This document shows positions 6,443 through 15,403 of a stretch of 64,000 nt of DNA, one piece after another. The notes under the pieces are model-generated. The model saw nothing but the letters and a program-made list of their open reading frames with translations. It was not told the origin of the DNA and did not search any database. Within the stretch, counting starts at the first letter, position 1, and each line of letters opens with the position of its first letter. Position numbers and translations under genes: made by a program. Origin of the DNA: Brevibacillus parabrevis (GTDB taxonomy: Bacteria; Bacillota; Bacilli; Brevibacillales; Brevibacillaceae); NCBI RefSeq assembly GCF_003710905.1, contig NZ_RHHV01000012.1, positions 1-64,000 of the forward strand, read 5' to 3'.

Positions 6443-9331
6443 TTATTGCGCGAACAGGCTCGGGCATTGCGGCGGGAATGCAATGGGCGGGCAACGGAAA
6501 GATGGGGGCGGGACGGGAACCGGGAACGAGTTCGGACGAGGTGCACAAAGTTTGGCGAGCACTTCCAGCTTCACATCCGTTTCCACCTGGATCTGCACGC
6601 AGATGACGATGTCCATGGCGATCCTGCCGTCCAACAGTACATGGCTGCTCGGCGTACACTCGCTGGCGACGATGTGGCAGCGGATGTTGGAGGCATTCAG
6701 TGGCTCGGGCAAACAAAGCGCGATTTCGCTGTCGAGCTGGGCAGGAGCCGAAAATTCGCACAGCAGCGCGCTGTCGGCAAATACGCGGATCAACTGCGTG
6801 GAGCGAAGCAGAAAGTGGACGATGCCCATGCGCACTGCGTTTCCGTAAACGAGACTGGTGTCGCGGTGGATGCTGATAATCGAGCAAGCAGCGTCTGAAC
6901 AGCACGGTGGCTGGACGTGTCCGGATGATGGCGGAACAAGCGGCGTTGCACATTGGATATCGATACGCTGACCGGCCAGGATTGCGGCTTCCACCAGCGG
7001 GCGGCACTCGTCTGGAATCCGGACTTCGTTTCGGCCCGAGAGCGCAGTGTAGACCCAGTCGTATATTTTAGGGACGCGGATGCAGACTTCGAGGACGTTG
7101 ATAGGGATCGGCGGAGCTGGCACGATGATTTTGACGATAAATGCGTCCAGATTCCCTCCAAATAAAGTCTGCGCTGCCCCTGGAGTAATGGGAAACGGAA
7201 CCGGATCTGTTTCAGGAGTGGAAGTAATGCCTGTCACGTAGGCGTTTCCCGATCCATCTACGGAGATGCCGAAAGCTTGGTCGTCTTGCCCGCCTCCCAA
7301 GTAGGTGGAATAGCGGAGAGCGTTGCCTGCGGTGTTCAGGCTGGTCACGAATGCATCGTGGCTGCCGCCCCCGTAGTTGCGTTGAAAGGCATTCAGTGTG
7401 ATCGGAAAAGGGACGGGTGCTGTTTGAGGTGTGTTGGTGATACCCGCCACGTAGACGTTTGGCAAGGAATCAAGTGCGATCCCGAAAGCCTGATCGTCCT
7501 GACTGCCGCCTAGATAGGTAGAAAACACAAGCGCGCTGCCTGTCGGGTTCAGCTTGGTGACAAACGCATCTAAGAGCCCCCCTCCGTAGACCGTCTGGAA
7601 GGCGCCCGGGGTGATTGGAAAAGGGGCGGGATCGGTCTGGGGGGTAGCGGTGCTTCCGGCCACGTATGCGTTGCCTGCCGTATCCACCGCGATGGCAGCT
7701 CCTGCATCGTTTTGCCCGCCGCCCAGGTAGGTAGAGTAGACAAGCGTGCTGCCAGTGGCGTTCAGTTTGGCAATAAACGCGTCAGAGCTGCCTCCCCCGT
7801 AAAGCGTTTGGAAGGAACCCGAGGTGATCGGGAAGGGAACGGGATCGGTCTCGGGAGTAGAGGTACTTCCCGTGACGTACGCGTTTCCCAAGGAATCGAC
7901 CGCGATGGCGGCCCCGGAATCGAACGATCCTCCGCCCAGATAGGTAGAGTAGATGAGCGCGTTGCCCGCGGCATTCAATTGGGTGACAAACACATCTGTG
8001 TTCCCTCCAAACGACGTTTGAAACGCGCCGGGAGTAATGGGGAAAGGTGTGAAATCCAATTGAGAAGTTGCCGTAGTGCCGACGATATAGGCGTTTCCGG
8101 CGGCGTCGACGGTAATACCCGAGCCGAAATCGATGGAATCCCCGCCAAGGTAGGTGGAGTAAACGAGGGCGTTGCCCGCAGGGTTCAGTTTGGTGACAAA
8201 TGCATCCAACGCTCCGCCAAAAGTCGTTTGAAAGGCCCCCGGAGTGATGGGAAATGGAACAGGATTCGTTTGAGAGCTGTTCGTGTTGCCTGTGATGTAG
8301 GCGTTTCCCAAGGAGTCGACGGCGATCGCCGAACCTTGGTCGATCCCCCCTCCACCAAGGTAAGTGGAGTACAGGAAAGTGTTTCCGGCGGGATTCAGTT
8401 TCGCGACGAATGCATCCGATGTCCCACCAAATGTTGTTTGAAAGGCTCCGGGAGTGATGGGAAAAGGAACTGCAGCCGTTTCGGGAGTGTTTGTAGAGCC
8501 TGTCACGTAGGCGTTCCCCGCTACATCGACCGCGATCGCAAAGCCGATCTCGAAATTCCCTCCGCCCAAATACGTGGAGTACTCCAGCTCAGGATCGATG
8601 ACGAGCGGGTAATGCGGATCGTAGTCAGCTCCGATCCGAAAGCGAATGACGGGTGCGCCATCTAGTTGCTGTTCGAGCAAAAAGGAACTGCTGACGTTTG
8701 CCTTCCGCCCGCCGATCTGCTGGTAACTGAACGGACGTGCTTCGCGAAGCTCCCCGATTTCGGTGTGTATGAGGAGATTCCCTTGCTCATCCAGAGACAA
8801 CGATTTTGCTCCGCGATAGGCAAAACGGATGTCTGCCACCTTCGCACCGGGCTGAACGACAAATTCGTATTTGATCCGGCCGTTATCACTGTGAAACACG
8901 AGGTCAATTCCCGGCCACAGCTTCGGATAGACGACGTGCTCATACGTAGGAATATTTGTATGCCATTTGGAAGAATCGTTGCCCTTCAAATAGTTGACTG
9001 TCCTTGTAGCGAGCTTGCGGCCTGTCGGCTTTGCTGCCGGATTGGAGTCCAAAAACGCCAAAGACAGCCGGACTCCGCGTACCTGCTTGTTCCATTTCTC
9101 CGCGGATTGAGGAAAAATAGAGCCGAGGGCTGCAGTGGGCGAAAAATCTCCGGCAGGCTTCTCTTGAAACGTCAGGAGAACTTCTCCCGGCATGAAGTAC
9201 GCTTCATAATCGGCTCCTTTTACGTAATAATGAAGTCGGGAATCCGCCTGGCCGACATTCGGGACAAAAAAAGGACGACTTTTTCCGAATGTCTGCAAAA
9301 CCTGCTGCCTGTTGTCATTCGCGATGGGCAT
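6443..9331 (-). CDS. SBBP beta-propeller repeat protein with an Ena/coat-like C-terminal region
   Basis: A 962-residue protein. Residues 1-245 form the module that usually precedes SBBP repeats (FFVPNVGQ..., WHTNIPTYEHVVYPKLWPGIDLVF, GAKVADIRFAYRGA, PLVIDPELEYSTYLGG). Residues 247-720 contain seven copies of a 67-68-residue unit with STYLGGG, AIAVD..GNAYVTG and PFPITPGAFQT.FGG..DAFV.KLN. The last 240 residues carry VLEVCIRVPKIYDWVY and clustered cysteines (PPCCSDAAC), similar to Firmicute spore-surface and endospore-appendage proteins. There is no signal peptide, so a forespore or mother-cell surface role is more likely than Sec export; this is inference. The gene has its own terminator and an upstream gap of about 290 bp. 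Confidence 0.85.
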   Translation of the reverse strand: MPIANDNRQQVLQTFGKSRPFFVPNVGQADSRLHYYVKGADYEAYFMPGEVLLTFQEKPAGDFSPTAALGSIFPQSAEKWNKQVRGVRLSLAFLDSNPAAKPTGRKLATRTVNYLKGNDSSKWHTNIPTYEHVVYPKLWPGIDLVFHSDNGRIKYEFVVQPGAKVADIRFAYRGAKSLSLDEQGNLLIHTEIGELREARPFSYQQIGGRKANVSSSFLLEQQLDGAPVIRFRIGADYDPHYPLVIDPELEYSTYLGGGNFEIGFAIAVDVAGNAYVTGSTNTPETAAVPFPITPGAFQTTFGGTSDAFVAKLNPAGNTFLYSTYLGGGGIDQGSAIAVDSLGNAYITGNTNSSQTNPVPFPITPGAFQTTFGGALDAFVTKLNPAGNALVYSTYLGGDSIDFGSGITVDAAGNAYIVGTTATSQLDFTPFPITPGAFQTSFGGNTDVFVTQLNAAGNALIYSTYLGGGSFDSGAAIAVDSLGNAYVTGSTSTPETDPVPFPITSGSFQTLYGGGSSDAFIAKLNATGSTLVYSTYLGGGQNDAGAAIAVDTAGNAYVAGSTATPQTDPAPFPITPGAFQTVYGGGLLDAFVTKLNPTGSALVFSTYLGGSQDDQAFGIALDSLPNVYVAGITNTPQTAPVPFPITLNAFQRNYGGGSHDAFVTSLNTAGNALRYSTYLGGGQDDQAFGISVDGSGNAYVTGITSTPETDPVPFPITPGAAQTLFGGNLDAFIVKIIVPAPPIPINVLEVCIRVPKIYDWVYTALSGRNEVRIPDECRPLVEAAILAGQRIDIQCATPLVPPSSGHVQPPCCSDAACSIISIHRDTSLVYGNAVRMGIVHFLLRSTQLIRVFADSALLCEFSAPAQLDSEIALCLPEPLNASNIRCHIVASECTPSSHVLLDGRIAMDIVICVQIQVETDVKLEVLAKLCAPRPNSFPVPVPPPSFRCPPIAFPPQCPSLFAQ
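7160..8600 (-). repeat. Seven tandem ~204-bp repeats inside the SBBP gene
   Basis: Each unit encodes one blade-type repeat (STYLGGG to DAF..KLN). At DNA level the phrase encoding PFPITPGAFQT recurs with synonymous changes, indicating old duplications kept in frame. Confidence 0.85.
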
Positions 9332-9623
9332 CGAATCACTCCTTCCGTAAACGAGGTGCCTTATTGCTATACGTATGTACTGTTGTAGGTGTGTGGACTG
9401 GGCGAGTGTTTATTTTTGCCGCATGGATGATTTGTAACATCAGGGACTCTCTTTTTCAGCTTTGCCAAAAGGGCATGGGATGGAGTTTTTAATTTTCGAA
9501 ATTCTCACCAATAAAGTAATTAAATCTTCCGTGTTTCTTACCCTCCATGAGAGAATGAATATAGCTACCCGTTCGTTCAGGGGGCATCATGATTGCATCA
9601 CAAAAAAATCAAGCGAGGCGAGC

Positions 9624-10034
9624 ATGGACCAAATCCAAATTTACGTTACAGATAATTCTGAGTGTCTTGAGTTTGAGGCGGAAAGCAGAGGTTGCCGATT
9701 TGATGTCTACGTTAAGTTCAGCGATGAGTTATTCAGTATTAAAATTTATGATATTGTGCGGCTAACCCAGGACTTTGAAAGCGAGGTTGCTTCAAAAGGC
9801 TTTTACTCTGTTGATCCTAATGTAGTATTAGTTCCAGCGGTGACTAATACGCATATTTGCACAACTGTAATGTCGCTTGCAAAACAGAAGTATTTCAGTC
9901 AAATCAAACCGCTTTGTGCTCAGGAAGTGGAAAAAATCATGAAGGATCTCTCACCGATATCTCTGCCAACGTCGTTTTACGATAATGGACGATCGGATAA
10001 TCGGGAGGGGCAGACAGCGAAAGTGCCAAGCTGA
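9624..10034 (+). CDS. Hypothetical protein
   Basis: ATG 9624 behind AAGCGAGGCGAGC gives 136 residues; an in-frame extension to 9462 lacks a ribosome binding site and looks non-coding. The protein starts MDQIQIYVTDNSECLEFEAE and is mixed alpha/beta and acidic, with a long helix EVEKIMKDL near the end. No family was recognised. Bases 10035-10166 after it contain only a short open stub ending SKHMIVVCGIAAEDDEERR that may be another gene remnant. Confidence 0.6.
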   Translation: MDQIQIYVTDNSECLEFEAESRGCRFDVYVKFSDELFSIKIYDIVRLTQDFESEVASKGFYSVDPNVVLVPAVTNTHICTTVMSLAKQKYFSQIKPLCAQEVEKIMKDLSPISLPTSFYDNGRSDNREGQTAKVPS

Positions 10035-10166
10035 TTCAGGGAACGTGAATGCAAGCGAGCAGCCATCGGTACATACGTGTCAAAACATATGATTGTTGTG
10101 TGTGGCATTGCGGCTGAAGACGACGAGGAACGTAGATAGCTGCGATCAAATGGGGGGCAGTTCGGC

Positions 10167-10607
10167 ATGAAAGCAATTACCATTCACCAGCCGTGGGCGA
10201 CGCTGATCGCTTTGGGCGAAAAAAGGTTTGAGACTCGGAGCTGGAGCACAAAATACCGCGGCTCCATCGCGATCCATGCTGCCAAGAAGGTAGACAAGGA
10301 GATTTGCTTGCTGGAGCCTTTTCGTAGCGTACTAGCAAAGCACGAATATACGGCGGACAACCTGCCGACAGGCGTAGTGGTAGCGACAGCAAAACTTGAA
10401 GAATGCCTAAAGATTGTTACGCTTGGAACGGACAAAGTGGCAGCTATTCGTGAAGCGGATGAAGTAATGATACCAATCGAAGGAAACGAGATAAGCTTCG
10501 GGTGGTTTGAACGAGGAAGGTTTGCTTGGCAGTTGACGGAGGTAAAACGGATTGCTCCGGTGCCCGCAATAGGCAAACAAGGGCTTTGGAATTGGGAAGG
10601 AGAATAA
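10167..10607 (+). CDS. ASCH-domain protein
   Basis: A 146-residue protein with the ASCH signature: MKAITIHQPWATLIALGEKRFETRSW at the start, YRGSIAIHAAKK, GVVVATAKLEECL and FAWQLTEVKRI near the end. The conserved W-A, G-K-E-T-R-S-W and Y-R-G residues are all present. ASCH domains are PUA-like RNA-binding folds with unclear cellular roles; some act as amidohydrolases on acetylated cytidine. The start is preceded by GGGGGGCAG. It is alone on the plus strand. Confidence 0.9.
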   Translation: MKAITIHQPWATLIALGEKRFETRSWSTKYRGSIAIHAAKKVDKEICLLEPFRSVLAKHEYTADNLPTGVVVATAKLEECLKIVTLGTDKVAAIREADEVMIPIEGNEISFGWFERGRFAWQLTEVKRIAPVPAIGKQGLWNWEGE

Positions 10608-10793
10608 GGTCAAGGCGTAGTAGTCGATTGGGTAAAGACATACCGCTTCACTAAGGTACGTATAGTCGATGAAAAGTGGCTTATTTTGCTTTCGCCGTTT
10701 GCGACAAAAGCTGACGTCGTTACAAGCGAAAATGGTAATATTTTCATTAATCAACATGTAAGGGGTGTCTCAAATGAAGTTAAATCCTTATAA
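10608..10793 (+). pseudogene. In-frame open remnant following the ASCH stop
   Basis: Directly after the TAA of the ASCH gene, the same frame stays open for 60 codons and reads protein-like (VVVDWVKTYRFTKVRIVD, KWLILLSPFATKADVV, ending VRGVSNEVKSL). It lacks a plausible start codon or ribosome binding site. It may be the end of a lost downstream gene, or of a longer ancestral protein cut by a stop mutation. Confidence 0.4.
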
Positions 10794-10819
10794 CTAAAAA
10801 ATGGAAAGTGAGGGATTGC

Positions 10820-11230
10820 ATGTCATTTGAGATGATAGAACGTCCACCTACTCTTGAAGAGTTTCAGCAGTTGTGCGTTTCTGTCGGTTGGGAAAAGATG
10901 ATGAATTTCAAAGTGATCAACCACTCACTTGAAAATTCTTTGCATGCAGTTGTTGTTCGCTTCGAAAGCAAAATAATTGGTATGGGCCGAATTATTGGCG
11001 ATGGGCACGTTTATTTTTATGTGCAAGATATTGTTGTGCGTCCGGAGTTTCAAAAAATGGGGATAGGGACAATGATTATGGACAATCTCATGCTCTATCT
11101 AAAAGAGAATACTCCCGACCAAGCTTTTATCGGTCTCTTTTCGTCTAACGAAGGCAAGAAACTGTATGAAAAATACGGCTTTCAGCAGTACCCTGCTTTA
11201 ACCGGAATGTTTCGAGTAGCGCCAATTTAG
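10820..11230 (+). CDS. GNAT-family N-acetyltransferase
   Basis: ATG 10820 (behind GTGAGGGAT) gives 136 residues. The GNAT core is visible: LHAVVVRFESKIIGMGRIIGDG (beta2-beta3), FYVQDIVVRPEFQKMGIGTMIMDNL with the acetyl-CoA pyrophosphate loop Q-x-x-G-I-G-T, and EGKKLYEKYGFQQYP at the end. This subgroup acetylates small amines or peptides; the substrate cannot be predicted. A strong terminator follows. Confidence 0.93.
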   Translation: MSFEMIERPPTLEEFQQLCVSVGWEKMMNFKVINHSLENSLHAVVVRFESKIIGMGRIIGDGHVYFYVQDIVVRPEFQKMGIGTMIMDNLMLYLKENTPDQAFIGLFSSNEGKKLYEKYGFQQYPALTGMFRVAPI

Positions 11231-11238
11231 CTAGTTGT

Positions 11239-11271
11239 AGGCTCCTCCAAGGTTGGGGGAGTCTTCGTTTT
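11239..11271 (+). terminator. Intrinsic terminator of the GNAT gene
   Basis: GGCTCCTCCAAGG pairs with the following GGGGGAGTC stretch and is followed by TTCGTTTTT. Bases 11272-11504 contain no supported gene. Confidence 0.7.
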
Positions 11272-11504
11272 TATCTGTTTTATCATAGTCGTGAGGCTGC
11301 TGCGTGGGAAATATTCCCCGAAGTCGCACTTGTTTATCTATGGTTAACATCCTACATCGTCTGCGGAATAATTCATGATCAGCCGCTAAAACTTTGTGCA
11401 ATGTTGAGTGAATTGATCGAATCGATAGGAACTTCAACTGTTAAATGATGAGGAAATCTAGTGAATATCCATGAATCATATAATAGCTGTAAAGGCGTAA
11501 GTAC

Positions 11505-11537
11505 ATAAACGGCGCCCTCATGGAGGGTGCCGTTTAT
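11505..11537 (-). terminator. Intrinsic terminator of the discoidin-domain gene
   Basis: ACGGCACCCTCCATGAGGG...GCCGT on the minus strand forms a strong stem immediately after the stop codon. Confidence 0.8.
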
Positions 11538-11538
11538 G

Positions 11539-12411
11539 TTATTTGCTATATTCCATGACTTCAAAGGATTGGATTTTGTTGAAGGCTACGTAATCTTTTC
11601 GTGATGTAAACGGCCCCTTATTAAAGTTCTTTTCAAATATGTATGTTTCGTTGCCGCGTCCATCTGCACGATTATTATACCAATTAATGAAACTTTCTAC
11701 TTCAGTTGAAGATAAATCAAATTCTTTTTCAAGACCACTAATCATTTTAATAACAAGTAATGCACGCTCTCCAGCTGGCGTAGGATCGGGAGTTGGATCA
11801 GGATCAGTGTTTATGAGTGTGTCTCCGATCATTTCCAATTCCATAATTCCTACAGAACTCCCAGTCGGATCATAATAACTATTTAAAACGTTGATACGAT
11901 AGTATCTAAAGTATTTCTTATTATTCGTTTCTACTGTTACTGGAATTCTATCATTTTCTAACTTCCCTTCGGTAACAAGGGCCCATGTTGTATTATCATT
12001 TGACCCATATAATTTCCAGTCCTTGATAAGTGACTTTACGGAGTCATTGTGGAACAAAGGGGTTATAGTAATTTGATTAACCTTCTTTTTTTCAGTTGAA
12101 CCGAAATCAACTTTTAAAAAATGGCCGCCTTCAGGCGGTGTTGTTGCATAAACGTACCAAAAATCTAAGTGATTAAAATCAACAGAATCATCAAATGCTT
12201 TCCATCCATAATCATTACGTCCACCAGACCCATAATGGGCGCTTTCACTAATGACGATGGGAGCAGGTTTATCGAAGTCAGTCATTGCTGGAACAAGATC
12301 TTTAGTAGGCTGTTGATCTTCTGCTAAAGCAATGTTTTGTCCCGAAAATAAGATAGAAAATGCCAGTACAAGACTTACTAAAATTGAGTTATACCCTTTT
12401 GCAAGACGCAC
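11539..12411 (-). CDS. Secreted F5/8 type C (discoidin) domain protein
   Basis: A 290-residue protein with a Sec signal peptide (hydrophobic ILVSLVLAFSILFSG, cleavage near ALA-ED). Residues 45-200 look like a discoidin/galactose-binding domain: GWKAFDD, GHFLKVDFG, VNQITITPLF, DWKLYGSNDNTTWALV, KYFRYYRINVL and a final MELEMIG. A short TDPDPTPDPTP linker leads to a 75-residue tail (VIKMISGLEKEFDLSSTEVESFI...SFEVMEYSK) often found at the end of Bacillales exoproteins. It probably binds glycans or the cell wall; no catalytic domain is present. Codon use is AT-richer than neighbours, a hint of transfer. Confidence 0.85.
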   Translation of the reverse strand: MRLAKGYNSILVSLVLAFSILFSGQNIALAEDQQPTKDLVPAMTDFDKPAPIVISESAHYGSGGRNDYGWKAFDDSVDFNHLDFWYVYATTPPEGGHFLKVDFGSTEKKKVNQITITPLFHNDSVKSLIKDWKLYGSNDNTTWALVTEGKLENDRIPVTVETNNKKYFRYYRINVLNSYYDPTGSSVGIMELEMIGDTLINTDPDPTPDPTPAGERALLVIKMISGLEKEFDLSSTEVESFINWYNNRADGRGNETYIFEKNFNKGPFTSRKDYVAFNKIQSFEVMEYSK

Positions 12412-12701
12412 AAGAACCCTTCTTATTTTTCAAAAAAAGATAATAGGAACCAATAAAAATATAGAGCACTGAGTTAGTTTTTGCAAAACAAAATATGGAA
12501 ATTTTTTGAGCCTAAGGTAGAGAGTTTTTCTTAGTTAAGTCTAAGCAACATTGTTGCCGAGATGATTTTATGGACGGACGATTACAATCAAAGTCAGGGG
12601 CGGATCAGGCAACTGAATAGGGCCTTATTGCATCATCGTCACAAGATGAGAAATGCTGAGCGGATTCACTGATCTAGCAAGTAACCCACTTAGCAGTAAT
12701 T

Positions 12702-12735
12702 AAGAGAAAAGAAGCCCCAAAGGGACTTCTAACGA
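12702..12735 (-). terminator. Intrinsic terminator of the 13 kb operon
   Basis: On the minus strand AGAAGTCCC-TTT-GGGGCTTCT is followed by TTTCT. Bases 12412-12701 hold no supported gene. Confidence 0.75.
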
Positions 12736-12793
12736 TGCCCTCATCTTCTAGCTACATGCTTTGCATTTGCTATACAAGCAGAAGAGGGGGACA

Positions 12794-13021
12794 CTAAATA
12801 AGTAGGTTTAATATTCTCGCTATTATTACGAGTGCTCCAATAGCAAACATCAAGAATCCAATGATTTTAAATAACCAATAATCAAATTGGCTATGAGGAT
12901 CGCTTGCTGATCCAATTATTCTAGAACGTAATTTTTGGACGTCCTTGGTTCTGAACGCAGTGAAAAAACCTATAGTGGAAAGGATTACAAGTGCGATTAA
13001 TATCCAAGGCGAGTCATTCAA
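12794..13021 (-). CDS. Small two-helix membrane protein
   Basis: A 75-residue protein with two hydrophobic helices (PWILIALVILSTIGFFTAF and IIGFLMFAIGALVIIARIL) joined by a polar loop containing SDPHSQFDYWL. It lies 36 bp downstream of the Gly-rich protein gene in the same direction, so co-transcription is likely. The family was not firmly recognised; it resembles small DUF6199-like membrane proteins. Its position and size would fit an immunity or accessory role, but that is inference only. Confidence 0.65.
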   Translation of the reverse strand: MNDSPWILIALVILSTIGFFTAFRTKDVQKLRSRIIGSASDPHSQFDYWLFKIIGFLMFAIGALVIIARILNLLI

Positions 13022-13057
13022 GAAATATACACTCCTACTATTGATGATTTAATTTGA

Positions 13058-14182
13058 TTAACCAAAAATAGATCGAATTACTCTTTCGACAATATTTCTA
13101 TCGTTACTCTCCTTTTCTTCTCGGTCTCTTGATCTTTTTTCTCTAAATAGGTCCTTTACGTCCTCAACAATGTCTTTAACAGGCTCTACAATGTCCCTTT
13201 TAATATCGAGAATTTCTTTAGTTCCTCCGTAAGTAATACTGCCACCAATTGGTACTTTTCCTGCTACACCAACTTCGAGTCCCGTTGGAGAACTACCTGT
13301 AGAACTGTAAGGTTTAGTGAGCCCTCCTGAAATTGGTCCAAGTTGTATGCTTTCATTTATTGCAGTTCCTGAGATGAAATCTTCTGGTTTAATATCATCA
13401 GGTATGTAACCAGCTTTACCACTGAATCCGACGTCAAAGCCAATCCCGATATTTCCTCCTATGTATACCTTTCCGTTTTTGTCAATTGTGATTGCGGCAC
13501 CACCACCACCGCCTGCAATTGCACTTCCACCAAATGAAATATAATCAATTTCTCCAACAGGACCTTCAAAAGTATTTGTTGAGACCTTTTTCTCTTGTTT
13601 TATGTATTCAGACTTAGAATTTGTTATAGAAGGCTGAGAAGGTTGATTGCTAAGTATTTTGATTAGATTCTTATTGGGGAGCGTAGTCTGTGCTTTCAGC
13701 TTAAGTATGGCATAGGGGTCATAGGTGTCTTTGTTAGATTTCGGTTTAGTATTGGTATAACCATGTAAATCTTTATCCTTATCTCTATGGTCTTTCACAA
13801 CAACACCATGTGCTTCTTTATCTTTGTCAATACGTTCTTTTACAACAGGCTCTTGTTTTGAGGATTTATTATCGGTGGTTATTGAGCCTGAGTTCCCGCT
13901 ATGAGTGCCTTCTGGAATGGATTTGGCGATTACTGTTGATTTCGGTTGGACAGTCGGATTTTTTTCATTTTGGGGAGTGGACAGGGCTGGTGTGACTTGA
14001 CTGCTCTTATAAGCTTGTTGTGCTGCTGGACTAATTTGAACGGAGTCACTTTTTGGATTTGTGGTTGTTACGGCTACTTCTTTAGGCGGAGAGGCTGGTT
14101 TAGTTGGAACTGTAACTTTTGTAGTTTGCGAAGTGTTACTTTTGCTAGGTGTGTAATCACGAATAGATATATTTTTTGCCAT
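13058..14182 (-). CDS. Large low-complexity protein with a C-terminal Gly-rich module
   Basis: 374 residues without a signal peptide. Residues 1-150 are Ser/Thr/Pro/Lys-rich and disordered, with DSVQISPAAQQAYKSS (a motif recurring near the N-termini of Firmicute export or surface proteins) and a charged repeat around KERIDKDKEAHG and KDHRDKDKDLHG. Residues 205-320 form a hydrophobic Gly-rich segment (GGSAIAGGGGGAAITIDKNG and IGFDVGFSGKAGYIP) that resembles C-terminal regions of some polymorphic-toxin-like exoproteins. The C-terminus is basic and helical (DIVEPVKDIVEDVKDLFREK). The function is unknown. The gene is AT-rich relative to its surroundings. Confidence 0.7.
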   Translation of the reverse strand: MAKNISIRDYTPSKSNTSQTTKVTVPTKPASPPKEVAVTTTNPKSDSVQISPAAQQAYKSSQVTPALSTPQNEKNPTVQPKSTVIAKSIPEGTHSGNSGSITTDNKSSKQEPVVKERIDKDKEAHGVVVKDHRDKDKDLHGYTNTKPKSNKDTYDPYAILKLKAQTTLPNKNLIKILSNQPSQPSITNSKSEYIKQEKKVSTNTFEGPVGEIDYISFGGSAIAGGGGGAAITIDKNGKVYIGGNIGIGFDVGFSGKAGYIPDDIKPEDFISGTAINESIQLGPISGGLTKPYSSTGSSPTGLEVGVAGKVPIGGSITYGGTKEILDIKRDIVEPVKDIVEDVKDLFREKRSRDREEKESNDRNIVERVIRSIFG

Positions 14183-14579
14183 AAATGCCTCACTCCTATA
14201 TCATTATTCAGAATATATTAGGAGTATCGGAGAAAAAACCAAAATTGTTAATATTTAGTTATTGGTTGGTTTGAGATGCTTTAACTGATAAGCTAAGCAG
14301 AAGATATTATCCTTTTGCAAGGCAACTATGGTTTCCGTCAGATAAGACGGTTCTTCATTTCAAACAAACAAGGAAATCTGTTCGGCGATTTAACCAATCT
14401 ATATATACCTGTGTTATTGGAACCAAAACTACTCGTTGGTGATGTTCCAAGATTGAAGGCTACAAAAACGACCCGCTGTGTTCTCAACCCCTAAACTACA
14501 ATGAAAAGTAGAAGAGGTTGAGAGTGCTTCTATGATGAGTGGTTCCTTGACCGATTGCAGTATCGATAGCAACTTGCAC
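14183..14579. other. Intergenic stretch with a possible gene remnant
   Basis: Near 14391-14493 one plus-strand frame reads TNLYIPVLLEPKLLVGDVPR followed by LKATKTTRCVLNP and a stop, which looks like the end of a protein. It has no start and no recognisable partner upstream. The rest is AT-rich, with no clear feature. Confidence 0.35.
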
Positions 14580-15149
14580 CTACGACATCGACGGCTCTCT
14601 AAAGTACTGCAAGGGATTTTTGTCCTCAGGCTCTACACCGCCAAGCCTTCGCAACACTTCCTCCGCAAAATCAAGATAATTGGAGCCTGTAGCTGTAATC
14701 ACGTTCTTATCGATGACAAGCCGTTCATTTCGCTTGTTTTCCCAATTCATCACGTGCTCGTATTCCAGATCGCTCGGTTCAATAGAGGCAGTATAGGCAA
14801 TTTCATTGAGAATGGCGGCTGCGCCGAGCAAGGAAGGCCCACCACAAATCGCTGCGATTAATTTGTTTTGTTCGTAAAATGACCGAATAACTTGTATCAA
14901 TTTTTGGGCGTGCAGAAACGGATGGGGGGCGCCGCCCGGAATAACCAGGGCTGCAAATTCGTCAACATCGATATCTTGAACGGATCGGGCAGGAAGGTAA
15001 CATAGCGTAGATAAGGCTGTAACAGCCTCTCCTTTCGGCTTGGTCGAAAAAGTAACAAGCGTGTAGTCGGTTCTCTTGAGTGCCGTGACTAATGTAATTA
15101 CTTCAAATTCTGCGAATGAGTCGTAGAGGAACAGCAGCAGTTTTTTCAA
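14580..15149 (-). CDS. DJ-1/PfpI family protein
   Basis: The likely start is TTG 15149, behind AAAGGATG with good spacing; ATG 15158 sits directly on that site, and a longer frame to 15272 looks non-coding. The protein begins KKLLLFLYDSFAEFEV and has the family core FAALVIPGGAPHPFL, then IAAICGGPSLLGAAAIL, where Cys in A-I-C-G-G-P is the nucleophile-elbow residue. The C-terminal part has NVITATGSNYLDFAEEVLRRL. It belongs to the glutamine-amidotransferase-like fold and may be a protease, deglycase or regulator; context gives no hint. Confidence 0.88.
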   Translation of the reverse strand: MKKLLLFLYDSFAEFEVITLVTALKRTDYTLVTFSTKPKGEAVTALSTLCYLPARSVQDIDVDEFAALVIPGGAPHPFLHAQKLIQVIRSFYEQNKLIAAICGGPSLLGAAAILNEIAYTASIEPSDLEYEHVMNWENKRNERLVIDKNVITATGSNYLDFAEEVLRRLGGVEPEDKNPLQYFREPSMS

Positions 15150-15403
15150 TCCAATCATCCTTTTGCGGTTTGTGGCGCTTCTTTTGTTCGTTGAATTGTG
15201 AATAGTATAACATTTGGGTGCGTCTACGACTTGCTTTTGCATGGAAGTGCTGAAAAAGAAAAAAAGCCCCAAAAGAACTGTTAACGATGGCCAAGCCTTC
15301 TTGCTGTGCGCTTCGATTTCATTACCAAGAGGTTAATGGTACAATCGATGCAGATAGCGATAGAAGAAGACGCCGGAAAACGACGAGGAAACGGGGGAAC
15401 AGC

